From assembly GCA_035715725.1 (NCBI GenBank), contig DASTKT010000199.1, forward strand, positions 1-59,931: a stretch of 59,931 nt of DNA, given 5' to 3'. A model generated the notes under the pieces. It did no database searches, had not been told where the DNA came from, and saw only the letters and a program-made list of their open reading frames with translations. Source of the DNA: JADGGV01 sp035715725 (GTDB lineage Bacteria > Gemmatimonadota > Gemmatimonadetes > Longimicrobiales > RSA9). This document shows positions 25,528 through 33,150 of this stretch, piece after piece (the stretch's first letter is position 1; every line of letters starts with the position of its first letter). The position numbers were made by a program, and so were the translations under genes.

Positions 25528-26435
25528 GCCCCCGCGCCGCCGCGTTCCTGCTCCTGGTCGCGCCGGCCACGCTCCACGCCCAGGGCGCCGGGCTCGACCG
25601 CGCCGAAGCGCTGCTCGCCGCCGGCGAGTTCGCCGCCGCGCGCCAGGTCGTCGCCGACTGGTGGCGCGCCCACCCCGACGGCCGCGGCGCCGACGCCGCG
25701 CTCCGCGCCCGCGCACTCTTCCTGCGCGGCCGGCTCTCGACCGTCGCCCGCGAGGCCGAGCAGGACTACCTCGCCCTGGCCCAGGGATACCCCACTTCCC
25801 GCGCCGCGCCGGAGGCGCTGCTCCGCCTCGGCCAGTCGCTCCTCGCGCGCGGCGAGACCGACCGCGCCGTCGGCTACCTCGGCCGCCTGACCACCGACTA
25901 CCCCGGCGCCGCCGCCCGGCCGGCCGGCTTCCTCTGGCTCGCCCGCGCCGACCGCGCCGCGGGAAAGGTCGCGCCGGCCTGCGCCGCCGCCCGCGCCGGG
26001 CTGAGCGTCTCGGACCCGGACGCCGCGCTCGCCGCGCTGCTCCGCGAGGAGTTGGGGGCGAGCTGCGCCGACCCGTCCGCCGACGGCGATGCCCCGCGCC
26101 GCTCCCGGCGCGCGGCCTCCGCCGTCGAGCCGGTCTCGACCGCCGGCGCCGAACGCCGCCGCGCCGCCGGCGCCGCGTCCACGGCCGCGCGGCCGTTCGC
26201 GCTCCAGAGCGGCGCGTTCCGCTGGCGGGAGGGCGCCGACGACCTCGTCCGGCGACTTCGCAAGGCCGGCTTCGAGCCCCGCCTCGTGCGCCTGCGGGAT
26301 GGGCACCTGCTCCTCGTGCGCATCGGCCGCTACCCGAGCACGACCGCCGCCGTCGCCGTCGCGCGTCGGGTGCGCGGCGCCGGCTTCGACGCGCTCGTCG
26401 TCGACGATGCAGCGCGGGAGACGCCGATTCGCTAG
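25524..26435 (+). CDS. Secreted TPR/SPOR-domain protein
   Basis: This 303-residue protein has a signal peptide (MSPRAAAFLLLVAPATLHAQ), then TPR-like helices (about 25-170; AAGEFAAARQVVADWWRAHP, ALLRLGQSLLARGETDRAVG). A low-complexity Ala/Arg/Ser linker follows (about 185-225). The C-terminal SPOR domain (about 228-295; FALQSGAFRWREGADDLVRR, GHLLLVRIGRYPS, AAVAVARRVRGAGFDALVV) binds denuded peptidoglycan glycan strands. The likely location is the periplasm at the division septum or wall. It is translationally coupled to holA. Confidence 0.88.
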   Translation: MSPRAAAFLLLVAPATLHAQGAGLDRAEALLAAGEFAAARQVVADWWRAHPDGRGADAALRARALFLRGRLSTVAREAEQDYLALAQGYPTSRAAPEALLRLGQSLLARGETDRAVGYLGRLTTDYPGAAARPAGFLWLARADRAAGKVAPACAAARAGLSVSDPDAALAALLREELGASCADPSADGDAPRRSRRAASAVEPVSTAGAERRRAAGAASTAARPFALQSGAFRWREGADDLVRRLRKAGFEPRLVRLRDGHLLLVRIGRYPSTTAAVAVARRVRGAGFDALVVDDAARETPIR

Positions 26436-26511
26436 TTTCGGGGATGGTTCGGAAGTTGCGACCCCGTGCCGCGATCGCGGAGCGTTCCGCTGATTCCCGG
26501 AGCAGACTCGT

Positions 26512-27105
26512 ATGGCGGCGCCGCTGAAGATCCTCGTCGCCGAGGATGAGCCCCTCAGCGCCATGGCCCTCCAGGCCCAGCTGGAGGCGATGGGGCATAC
26601 TGTCATCGGGCCCGCCCGGGACGGCCGCCAGGCCGTGGATCTCGCGGAGGCGAACCCGATCGACCTGGCGCTCCTGGACGTGCGGATGCCGCGCCTGTCG
26701 GGGCTCGAGGCCGCGGACGAGATCTTCCGCATCCGCCACGTGCCGATCATCATGCTGAGCGGCTACAGCGATCCGGAGCTGATCGACCGCGCCTCGCGCG
26801 CGCCGGTCTTCCACTATCTGGTCAAGCCGGTGTCGATGCAGGACCTGGGACCCGCCATCACGGTGGCGCTGACCCGCTTCCAGGAGTGGCAGCACTTCCA
26901 GGACGAGGCTCACGACCTCGAGCGGAAGCTCGAGGACCGGAAGCTGATCGAGAAGGCGAAGGGCGTGCTGATGGACGTGCGCGGGCTCTCCGAGGCGGAT
27001 GCCTACCGGCTGCTCCAGAAGGAGAGCCAGAATCGGAATCAGCCCATGGTCGAGATCGCCCGCTCCGTGCTGATGGCGGACTCGCTCCTCCGCGACCACG
27101 CCTGA
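26512..27105 (+). CDS. Response regulator with ANTAR RNA-binding output domain
   Basis: This 197-residue protein has an N-terminal receiver with acidic residues (AEDEP), phosphoacceptor Asp56 (LLDVRMPRLSGLEAAD), a switch Ser (IIMLSGYSD) and the conserved Lys (VKPVS). An ANTAR domain follows at about 138-193, marked by DRKLIEKAKGVLMDVRGLSE, AYRLLQKESQ and MVEIARSVL. ANTAR regulators bind tandem hexaloop RNA hairpins and prevent transcription termination. No obvious dual-hairpin target is seen immediately around this gene, and no histidine kinase lies next to it. GGAG precedes the ATG. Confidence 0.95.
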   Translation: MAAPLKILVAEDEPLSAMALQAQLEAMGHTVIGPARDGRQAVDLAEANPIDLALLDVRMPRLSGLEAADEIFRIRHVPIIMLSGYSDPELIDRASRAPVFHYLVKPVSMQDLGPAITVALTRFQEWQHFQDEAHDLERKLEDRKLIEKAKGVLMDVRGLSEADAYRLLQKESQNRNQPMVEIARSVLMADSLLRDHA

Positions 27106-27109
27106 GCGC

Positions 27110-27622
27110 TTGCTGCCGATCCACCTCCTTCCCCTCGGCACGCTCCCTCCGGGCCTCACCGCCCACCTCGTCGCGACCCTCGAGCCGCGCTTCCACGCGC
27201 CGGTCCTGGTCGACGCGCCGGCCGAGCCGCCCGCCGCCTGGCGCGACGAGGAGCGGGCGCAGTTCCGGGGCGACGTGCTCCTCGCCGGCCTCGTCGCCGA
27301 CCCGCCCGCCGACGGCGGACGACGCATCGCCCTGCTCCCCGGCGACCTGTTCGCCCCCGGCCTCGCGTTCGCGCTCGGATTGGCCACGCTGGGCGGCTGC
27401 TGCGGCGTCGTCGCCCTGGCGCGCCTCGACCCCGTGTTCCACGGAGAGCCGGCCGACGACGAGCGCTTCTTCCACCGCGTCGCCATCGAGACCGTCCACG
27501 AGCTCGGCCACACGCTCGGACTGGGGCATTGCGCCGATCCGGCCTGCGTCATGCACTACTCCCGGTCGGTCGCCGACACCGATCGGAAGACGCTCGACTT
27601 CTGCGCCGTTTGCGCCCGCTGA
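27110..27622 (+). CDS. amzA: Archaemetzincin-family zinc protease
   Basis: This 170-residue protein carries the archaemetzincin signature: HELGHTLGLGHC (HExxHxxGxxH plus Cys), then CVMH with the metzincin methionine, and a C-terminal CAVC that completes the structural zinc site. Spacing is close to canonical, with one residue fewer than the usual 17 before the final CxxC. The N-terminal half is shorter than many archaeal members. Translation appears to start at TTG, four bases after the ANTAR regulator stop, which suggests co-transcription. Physiological substrates of this family are unknown. It is probably cytoplasmic, since there is no signal peptide. Confidence 0.92.
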   Translation: MLPIHLLPLGTLPPGLTAHLVATLEPRFHAPVLVDAPAEPPAAWRDEERAQFRGDVLLAGLVADPPADGGRRIALLPGDLFAPGLAFALGLATLGGCCGVVALARLDPVFHGEPADDERFFHRVAIETVHELGHTLGLGHCADPACVMHYSRSVADTDRKTLDFCAVCAR

Positions 27623-27678
27623 TCCCTCGCCGCCAACGGCCTTGTGCCCCCTTCGGCCCCCCGGTAAGCTTCCCCGCC

Positions 27679-28008
27679 ATGACCGCTCCCGCGCCCCCTC
27701 CTCGGCAGCGATACCTCGCCTGGGTCGAAGAGCGGATCGAGGACTACAAGGACACCATCTCCCGCGACGAGCTGCTCCAGATCGCCGACGACGCCGTGCG
27801 CGAGCTGCAGGAGGCGCCGGACGGCCAGTACACGCTCACGGAGCTCGTCCTGGCGGACGCCGTCGACCGCGTGATCTTCCAGCGCCTCAAGCTGCCCAGC
27901 TTCCGCCAGTGGCTGCGCGCGTGTCAGAACGACACGGAGCGGCGACCTCCGGAGAGTACAGGTGGCGGCGACGCGGGTTCGATGGATGAGCGTAACTCAT
28001 TGGAATAG
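27679..28008 (+). CDS. Small uncharacterised protein
   Basis: This 109-residue hydrophilic protein is not one I recognise. It starts at an ATG 57 bases after the archaemetzincin stop. The central part looks like a folded helical domain (RYLAWVEERIEDYKDTISRD, LLQIADDAVRELQEA, LTELVLADAVDRVIFQRLKL), while the last 25 residues are Gly/Glu/Ser-rich and probably disordered. No cysteine cluster, membrane segment or signal peptide is seen. Codon use matches its neighbours. It sits between amzA and a 58-residue frame, and the terminator at 28314 would end the transcript. Confidence 0.65.
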   Translation: MTAPAPPPRQRYLAWVEERIEDYKDTISRDELLQIADDAVRELQEAPDGQYTLTELVLADAVDRVIFQRLKLPSFRQWLRACQNDTERRPPESTGGGDAGSMDERNSLE

Positions 28009-28112
28009 AAGGAACTTGGCTGGAGCTACCGAGGCGGTATGGCACGTGCCCTGGGAGGCGGCGGCTCCGGGGCGGGCGTCCCGGAGCGGCTTGATCTGGC
28101 CGAGGGGTATCT

Positions 28113-28289
28113 ATGGAGCATACGAAGGAGTCGGTTGTGGAGGAGGTCGTCGCGGATCCGCCGGGGATCGTGATCCGGGACCGGCCGGCGCCGCAGCGGC
28201 GGCCGGTGATCTCCGCCTTCATCTGGGGTGGCAAGGTGCGGCCGATGCCGACGTTGCCGTACGGCCGCTGGAAGCGCGCCGGCGGCTGA
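28113..28289 (+). CDS. Putative small protein (58 residues)
   Basis: A short frame begins at an ATG with GAGGGG six bases upstream and runs 58 residues, starting MEHTKESVVEEVV and ending GRWKRAGG. It has an acidic N-terminus and a basic, Pro-rich C-terminus (PQRRPVISAFIWGG, then PTLPYGRWK) and does not look like random high-G+C translation. The ribosome-binding site and a strong intrinsic terminator 25 bases past its stop support a transcribed unit. An overlapping frame from 28039 is Gly/Arg-rich and less convincing. Function unknown. Confidence 0.5.
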   Translation: MEHTKESVVEEVVADPPGIVIRDRPAPQRRPVISAFIWGGKVRPMPTLPYGRWKRAGG

Positions 28290-28313
28290 CGAGCCGCGGT
28301 GGGAGCAGGACGA

Positions 28314-28350
28314 GCCCGCGGTCCCGGTCTGGGGCCGCGGGCGTTTTATT
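28314..28350 (+). terminator. Strong Rho-independent terminator
   Basis: A 12-bp stem with a single G-U pair (gcccgcggtccc with ggggccgcgggc) closes a five-base loop and is followed by gttttatt. It closes the transcript that includes the small gene at 28113 and possibly the genes from holA onward. The next gene, the flavin oxidoreductase at 28408, must have its own start of transcription. Confidence 0.92.
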
Positions 28351-28407
28351 GCTTGCCATGCCGGCGGGTTCGGGGCTCGGTCCGGTGAACGTATCGGGAG
28401 CACGGCG

Positions 28408-29727
28408 ATGGATGTAGCGGTGATCGGCGGCGGCCCCGCGGGGCTGGCGGCGGCGTGGCGGCTGGTGCGGGCGGGGGCGCGGGTCCGCGTGTACGAGCGG
28501 CGCGAGGTCGTGGGCGGCGGGCTGCGGACGGACGTGCTGGACGGCGTGCGGGTCGACCCGGTGGTCCAGCTCCTCGGCTCGCACTACCGGGCGACGGTGC
28601 GGCTGGCGGAGGAGGTCGGGGCGCGGGGGCTGATCGTGCGGGCGCCGGGCCGGGACGCGCTCTGGCGGGGCGGGCGGGCGCATCCGATCACGTACGGCTC
28701 GGTGGGGAGCATGATCGTGTCGGGTGCGCTGCCGCTGCGGCTGAAGCTGCGGCTGGCGCGGGACTACGTGCCGTTCCTGCAGCGGCACCGCAAGGTGCTG
28801 GACGCGAACCGTCCGGTGCGGACCGCGGAGGCGGGGCTGGACCGGGAATCGATCGCGGAGTGGGGGCGTCGGGAGGTCGGGGAGGAGTTCTCGGAGCTGC
28901 TGGCCTATCCGCTGCTGGCGGCGTATCACGGCGCGGCGCCGGAGGAGGTGGCGGCGGGCTTCTACCATGCGCTGGCGCGGGAGGGGCTGGGCGTCACGGT
29001 ATACGGCGTGACCGGCGGGGTGGGCGAGCTGTCGGCGGCGGTGGTCCGGGCGCTGGAGGGCGCGGGCGCGGAGCTGCGCACCGGCTCGGGCGTCCAGGCG
29101 CTGGACGTGACCGGCGACGGCGTCGTCGTGCGCTGGCCGGGCGGGGAGACGCGGCACGACGCGGCGGTCGTCGCGGTGCCCGCGTCCGTGGCGCGGGAGC
29201 TGGCGGGCCTGCCGGCGCCGGCGGCCGAGTGGCTGGCCGGCACGCGCAGCGCGCCGACCGCGACGCTGGCGCTGCTGCTGGACCGGCCCGTGGACGCGGA
29301 CTTCTTCGGCCTGTCCTTCACGCGGCGCGAGCCGCCGGGGGACCGGCTGGCGGCCGTATGCGTCGAGGAGCGGAAAGGGGCCGGGCTGGTCCCGGAAGGG
29401 AAGGGGCTTCTCGTCTGCTACCCGGCGCCGGCGGTGGCCGAGCGGCTCGCGGAGGCGCCGCCGGCGGAGGTGCTGGACTTCCTGATGCCGGCGGTGGAGC
29501 GTGCGTTCCCGGGACTCCGTGCCAATGTCGTCAGGGCGAAGGCGTACCGGCTGCCGGAGGGCATCGCGGTGTTCTATCCGGGGTACGCGGGGCACCTGGC
29601 GCGGTTCGACCCGGGGTGGCTGGGGCGCAGGCTCGCGCTGGCGGGGAGCTATCTGGTCTCGCCGACGGTGGAAGGCGCGGTGCGGAGCGGCGAGGCCGCG
29701 GCGGAGCGGCTGCTGCGGGCGGCGTGA
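28408..29727 (+). CDS. FAD-dependent amine-oxidase/protoporphyrinogen-oxidase-like protein
   Basis: This 439-residue flavoprotein begins with a Rossmann dinucleotide-binding motif (VAVIGGGPAGLAAAWRL) and an acidic residue at the end of the second strand (VYERR). VVGGGLRTDV is the typical second flavin motif of the amine oxidase superfamily. The C-terminus has the FAD-binding LALAGSYLVSPTVEGAVRSG segment. Overall it resembles HemG/HemY-type oxidases and phytoene-desaturase-like proteins. Without heme-pathway neighbours, its substrate cannot be assigned. It ends immediately adjacent to the convergent RDD gene with no bases between the two stop codons. Confidence 0.87.
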   Translation: MDVAVIGGGPAGLAAAWRLVRAGARVRVYERREVVGGGLRTDVLDGVRVDPVVQLLGSHYRATVRLAEEVGARGLIVRAPGRDALWRGGRAHPITYGSVGSMIVSGALPLRLKLRLARDYVPFLQRHRKVLDANRPVRTAEAGLDRESIAEWGRREVGEEFSELLAYPLLAAYHGAAPEEVAAGFYHALAREGLGVTVYGVTGGVGELSAAVVRALEGAGAELRTGSGVQALDVTGDGVVVRWPGGETRHDAAVVAVPASVARELAGLPAPAAEWLAGTRSAPTATLALLLDRPVDADFFGLSFTRREPPGDRLAAVCVEERKGAGLVPEGKGLLVCYPAPAVAERLAEAPPAEVLDFLMPAVERAFPGLRANVVRAKAYRLPEGIAVFYPGYAGHLARFDPGWLGRRLALAGSYLVSPTVEGAVRSGEAAAERLLRAA

Positions 29728-30900
29728 TCAGCCTCGGACGACGACGGTCTCGGCGATCTTGTCGTGCACGCCCTGTCGGTTCTTGTCCCACAGGATCTGG
29801 AAGAAGCCGCCGAGCCCGGTCACGACCGAGGCCGCGTAGCCGCCGAAGCGCTCGAAGGACGCCCACCACCCGATCGGCTTCCCGTCCAGCCGGACGATGC
29901 GGATGCCGACGATGCGCTTCCCCGGCGTCTGGCCGTGCATGAGCGCGACGAAGCCGGTGAAGTAGAGCCCGAGCCAGCCGAAGCCGAGCCCCGCCTTCTT
30001 GAGCAGCCGGACGATCTCGTCCCCCGCGTTCGCGAACGTGTCGATCACGCCGGCCAGCCGCCCGCGGCTGCGCGCGCTGTCCTGCGCGAGGCGCGCCTTC
30101 AGCCGCCCGTTCTCCTGCTGCAGCGAGGCGACGCGCCGCCCGAGCGCGCCGAGCGTGTCGCCGGCGAAGCCCGGCGCCAGGCGCTGGCGCAGCTTCCGCG
30201 CATCGGACGCCCGGCCGGAGTCGACCGCGGCGAGGTAGGCGCGCAGGAGCGAGTCGCGGCCGGCGGCCGGCGTGGGGGCGCCCGTCGCGCCGGCGGAGCC
30301 GCCCACCGCGGCGGCGAACGCGGCCTCGAGCGCCGCCGCGGTGTAGCGGCCGACGCCGAGGCTGTCCTCGTCGTCGCTCTGCCCCTTCTCCTCCAACGCG
30401 TTCCGGATCTCCTCCATCTTCTCGGGGGTCAGACCCTTCCGCTGCATCCGCGCGACGAGCCGGTCGGCGGCCTTGCGCGCGGCCTCCGGCGTCGAGGCGG
30501 TGCGCAGCGCGATGCCGTCGCCGATCGCGCCGATGTCCCCGAGCTTGAGCTCGACGCCCGAGCCGCCGTCCTCCGGCTCCGCCCGCGAGGCGCGCTCCGG
30601 GTGGCGGTTCCAGAAGCCCCAGTTCGAGACCACCACGATGAACAGCACGAACGCGGCGCCGACGCGCATCGAGCGGGAGAACCGGCGTCCGGCGAGCGAG
30701 CGCGACGCCCGCCAGAGCGCGAACGCCGCGGCGACGCCGAACAGGATCCCGCCGCCGGCGTTCACGAGGACCGCCAGGATGCAGAGGTCGAGGAGCATGG
30801 CGACGGCCCGCCGCCCCGGCCGCGCCAGCGGGCGGCCGAGCAGCTCCGGCGCCACCGCGAAGGAGGCCGGGGAGATGATTTCGCGCGGGTTCTGGACCAT
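29728..30900 (-). CDS. RDD-family membrane protein with a large insert between membrane segments
   Basis: This 390-residue protein has an RDD domain cut in two. The N-terminal part (about 25-98) carries the family's Arg/Asp start (RRAVAMLLDLCILAV) and two or three hydrophobic segments. The C-terminal part (about 300-390) has LGLYFTGFVALMHGQTPGKR and the family's RIVGIRIV strand. Between them lies an insert of about 190 hydrophilic residues (about 105-295). The insert includes a Glu/Lys-rich helix (LTPEKMEEIRNALEEKG), an Ala-rich stretch, and a likely coiled coil (RVASLQQENGRLKARLAQD). Ordinary RDD proteins are about 150-200 residues. The membrane part may act in ion transport; the insert is probably a regulatory or assembly domain. 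The stop abuts the convergent oxidoreductase stop. Confidence 0.85.
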   Translation of the reverse strand: MVQNPREIISPASFAVAPELLGRPLARPGRRAVAMLLDLCILAVLVNAGGGILFGVAAAFALWRASRSLAGRRFSRSMRVGAAFVLFIVVVSNWGFWNRHPERASRAEPEDGGSGVELKLGDIGAIGDGIALRTASTPEAARKAADRLVARMQRKGLTPEKMEEIRNALEEKGQSDDEDSLGVGRYTAAALEAAFAAAVGGSAGATGAPTPAAGRDSLLRAYLAAVDSGRASDARKLRQRLAPGFAGDTLGALGRRVASLQQENGRLKARLAQDSARSRGRLAGVIDTFANAGDEIVRLLKKAGLGFGWLGLYFTGFVALMHGQTPGKRIVGIRIVRLDGKPIGWWASFERFGGYAASVVTGLGGFFQILWDKNRQGVHDKIAETVVVRG

Positions 30901-31006
30901 CGGTGCCGATTCGTGCGGGAGAGCGATCGCCCGGAAATATAGTGGCTCGCCGTGGCGCGGAGGAAGGAACGGTCGCGTGGGCGCGCTCGCTTTCGGGACG
31001 GCAGCG

Positions 31007-31052
31007 GATCTCGATCTCGGGCCCGGTCTCGAGGCCGAGTCCGATCTCGAGC
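31007..31052. repeat. gatctcg-type short repeat upstream of the RDD gene
   Basis: Imperfect copies of gatctcg/ggtctcg/ccgagtc are packed into 46 bases, 107-152 bases before the leftward RDD start. It lies in the 486-bp gene-free stretch 30901-31386, which also holds the inverted repeat 31110-31360 and the 50-bp tandem pair 31176-31275. Confidence 0.5.
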
Positions 31053-31109
31053 ACGAGCGCGCCGGCGTCGATCCGCCTCCGGGGGCGCGGCCGGGTCCCT
31101 GAACGGCGC

Positions 31110-31360
31110 CTCACGCGGAGACGCGGAGCCGCGGAGGCGTGCCGGGCGTTCGAGGGCTCTCTGGGATCGTGGAAGCGCCCGGTGGGACGCACGCCGCCGG
31201 GCGCATTCCTTTCTCGAGTCAGAACCGCCCGGTGGAGTCCACGCCGCCGGGCGCTTCCCGTTTTCGAATCACAACGGATTCCCCGGGATCTGGCCCGGTC
31301 GTTCCGCCGCGTACCCGGCGAGCCTGGACTTCACCGCTCCGCGGCTCCGCGGCTCATCAC
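31110..31360. repeat. Inverted pair of 'cgcggagccgcggag' repeats
   Basis: The left arm 31110-31139 (cgcggagacgcggagccgcggaggcg) and the right arm 31331-31360 (caccgctccgcggctccgcggctcatcac) share a core of at least 14 bases in inverted orientation. Together they flank the 50-bp tandem pair. The arms resemble the inverted elements at 33803-34229 and 44195-44491 in composition and arrangement. The right arm ends 27 bases past the stop of the leftward PDZ gene. Confidence 0.55.
31176..31275. repeat. Two tandem 50-bp repeats, each with a hairpin
   Basis: The units 31176-31225 and 31226-31275 agree at about 40 of 50 positions, and a degenerate third half-unit precedes them. Each unit contains an inverted repeat (cgcccgg with ccgggcg) followed by a less G+C-rich arm (ttctcgagtcagaac / ttttcgaatcacaac). 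Confidence 0.8.
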
Positions 31361-31386
31361 CCGCGAGGCCGGCGTCGCGCCCGCGC

Positions 31387-32355
31387 TCACTCCGACGCCA
31401 GCCGCACGGTCCGGGACTTCCCCTTCCTCACGACCTCGAGCTCGGAGCGCTCGTTGACGTCGGCGCGGAGGCGGCGGCGCAGCTCGGCGACGCTGTGGAC
31501 GGGCTGGCCGGCGGCGCGCACGATGACGTCGCCGGGCTCGAGGCCGGCGCGCGCGGCGGGCGTGCCCGGTGCGACGCGGACGACGAGCACGCCGTCCTGG
31601 ACCTTGAAGTACTCGGCCATCTGCGGCTCGAGCTCGGCGAGCTCGGCGCCGCCGACGGCGCGGCGGCCGATCTCGAACGGGGAGAGGACGAAGCCGCGCC
31701 GCCCGTCCACGCCGAACGTCCGGCACCCGGCGCACGCGCTGTCCATGTAGATGCGCAGGTCGGGGAGGCGGACGTGGAAGCTGTCCCCGGGCACCTCGGG
31801 GAAGACACGGACGCGGCCGGCGCGGCCCTCGAGGAACACCGCGCCGGAGTCGCCGTGCTCGATGAGAACGCGGGGAAGGTGTACGGAGTCGAGGAGCACG
31901 CGAGCGGAGTCGAGGTAGACGCGCATCGTGCGGAGGACGGAGTCGCCGTCGATGACGATGGCGTCGCTGCGCGGGGAGCGGTACGCCGCGGGCCGCGGCT
32001 CGGCGACGAGCGCGAGGGTGCGGGCATGGCCGCCGCCGCGCACCTCGAGGTGGACGGTGTCGCCGGCCTGGAGCCCGGCGGCGATGCCGTTCACGAGGCG
32101 GGGCGTGGCGGTCAGCCCGTTCAGCCGCGTGATCGTGTCGCCGACCTGGAGGCCGGCGCGGTGGGCCGGCGAGGGGTCGGCCACGCGATCGACGACGACC
32201 GGGGCGCCGCTCCGGCCCGCGACGGCGAACGTCCGGGGGCTGAAGGAGAAGCCGAGCCAGCCGGAGCGGGCCGCGGCGCGGGACTGCGCGCGGAGCGCGG
32301 GCGAGGCGGCGAGCGTGAGTGCCGCCACGAGACAGGTCAGACGCGACCGGGACAT
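31387..32355 (-). CDS. Secreted protein with two PDZ domains
   Basis: This 322-residue protein has a signal peptide (about residues 1-24, ending ALRAQ). The first PDZ domain covers about 35-115 (WLGFSFSPR, DRVADPSPAHRAGLQVGDTI) and the second about 245-320 (VAPGTPAARAGLEPGDVIVR, ELRRRLRADV). The middle region (about 120-240) has several DSARV/DSVHL/DSGAV-like strands and a CAGC pair. No protease domain is present. It lies 15 bases after the anti-sigma gene on the same strand, so sigma, anti-sigma and PDZ protein form one operon. A periplasmic sensor or scaffold role in releasing the anti-sigma factor is an attractive inference. Confidence 0.88.
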   Translation of the reverse strand: MSRSRLTCLVAALTLAASPALRAQSRAAARSGWLGFSFSPRTFAVAGRSGAPVVVDRVADPSPAHRAGLQVGDTITRLNGLTATPRLVNGIAAGLQAGDTVHLEVRGGGHARTLALVAEPRPAAYRSPRSDAIVIDGDSVLRTMRVYLDSARVLLDSVHLPRVLIEHGDSGAVFLEGRAGRVRVFPEVPGDSFHVRLPDLRIYMDSACAGCRTFGVDGRRGFVLSPFEIGRRAVGGAELAELEPQMAEYFKVQDGVLVVRVAPGTPAARAGLEPGDVIVRAAGQPVHSVAELRRRLRADVNERSELEVVRKGKSRTVRLASE

Positions 32356-32370
32356 AGGATTACTCCAGGA

Positions 32371-33150
32371 TCAGAACCAGGGCTCGGTGCCCTTGGCGGC
32401 GACCTGCCGGATCGCGGCGTCGCGCTGGGCCAGGGCTGCCAGGTGGTACCCATTGATGATCGGGTCCGCGGGCGCCTCGTTGAGCGCGGCCCGCGTGGTC
32501 AACACGATGCTCTCGAGGGCCGCGAGCCGGGCGACGGCCTCCCGCTCCGGCGCCGTGGGCGACGCCATCTCGGCGTAGCGCGTCAGCGCCACGAGGTACG
32601 CGTGCTCCGCGGACTCGACCGCTCGCGCCGCGTCCTCGGGGGTGCGGGCGGCGACGGCGGGCTCGAGACCCCCCTCGTCCTCTGCGGGCTCGGCCGCGAG
32701 GGAGGGCTCCGGCTCGGCCGGCTCGCTCGGTCGCGACGCGGCCGGCGAGGTGACGGCACCCGTCGCCCCGGTGGGCGCGGGCGGGGCGGCGGTCGGTGCG
32801 GGCGCCCGCGTCGCCTCGGCGAGCGGTGCGGCCGCCGGCGCTCCACGCGCGAGCGCCCCGGCGAGGCCGCCCAGCGCGAAGATCGCCAGCGCCGCGGCCA
32901 GCCGGAGCAGCGGCCGGCGCCAGCCGGCGCGTGGCGCGAGCGCGTCGTCGCGGACCAGGCGCGCGGCGAGCGTGTCCCATGCTCCGGCCGGCGGCGCGAG
33001 GGGACCCAGGCGCCGGAGCTCGCGGAGCTCGGCGCGCATGGCGTCCAGCTCGTCGCGGCACGCGGCGCACGCCGCGAGGTGCGCGGCCTCGTCGGACGTG
33101 GAGGGCTCGTCGAGGAGCCGCGCCAGGTCTTCCAGGCTCAGGTGTGACAT
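32371..33150 (-). CDS. Zinc-finger anti-sigma factor with one membrane segment
   Basis: This 259-residue protein opens with an anti-sigma zinc domain (HLAACAAC, His-x3-Cys-x2-Cys, near residues 24-31). A membrane segment follows at about residues 82-102 (LLRLAAALAIFALGGLAGAL). A long Ala/Pro/Glu-rich linker and a helical periplasmic part (about 165-255; AVESAEHAYLVALTRYAEMA onward) complete it. Its start overlaps the end of the ECF sigma gene by 13 bases, so the two are coupled; the AGGAGG is only one base from the ATG, so coupling may matter for its expression. It should inhibit the sigma factor encoded just upstream. Confidence 0.88.
   Translation of the reverse strand: MSHLSLEDLARLLDEPSTSDEAAHLAACAACRDELDAMRAELRELRRLGPLAPPAGAWDTLAARLVRDDALAPRAGWRRPLLRLAAALAIFALGGLAGALARGAPAAAPLAEATRAPAPTAAPPAPTGATGAVTSPAASRPSEPAEPEPSLAAEPAEDEGGLEPAVAARTPEDAARAVESAEHAYLVALTRYAEMASPTAPEREAVARLAALESIVLTTRAALNEAPADPIINGYHLAALAQRDAAIRQVAAKGTEPWF

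Noticed and set aside
28039..28170. Alternative small frame beginning MARALGGGGSG
   Set aside because: It is Gly- then Arg-rich, has no good ribosome-binding site and overlaps the better-supported 58-residue frame at 28113.
31176..31275. CRISPR-like tandem repeat
   Set aside because: Only two directly adjacent 50-bp units with no unique spacers and no cas genes anywhere in the window.
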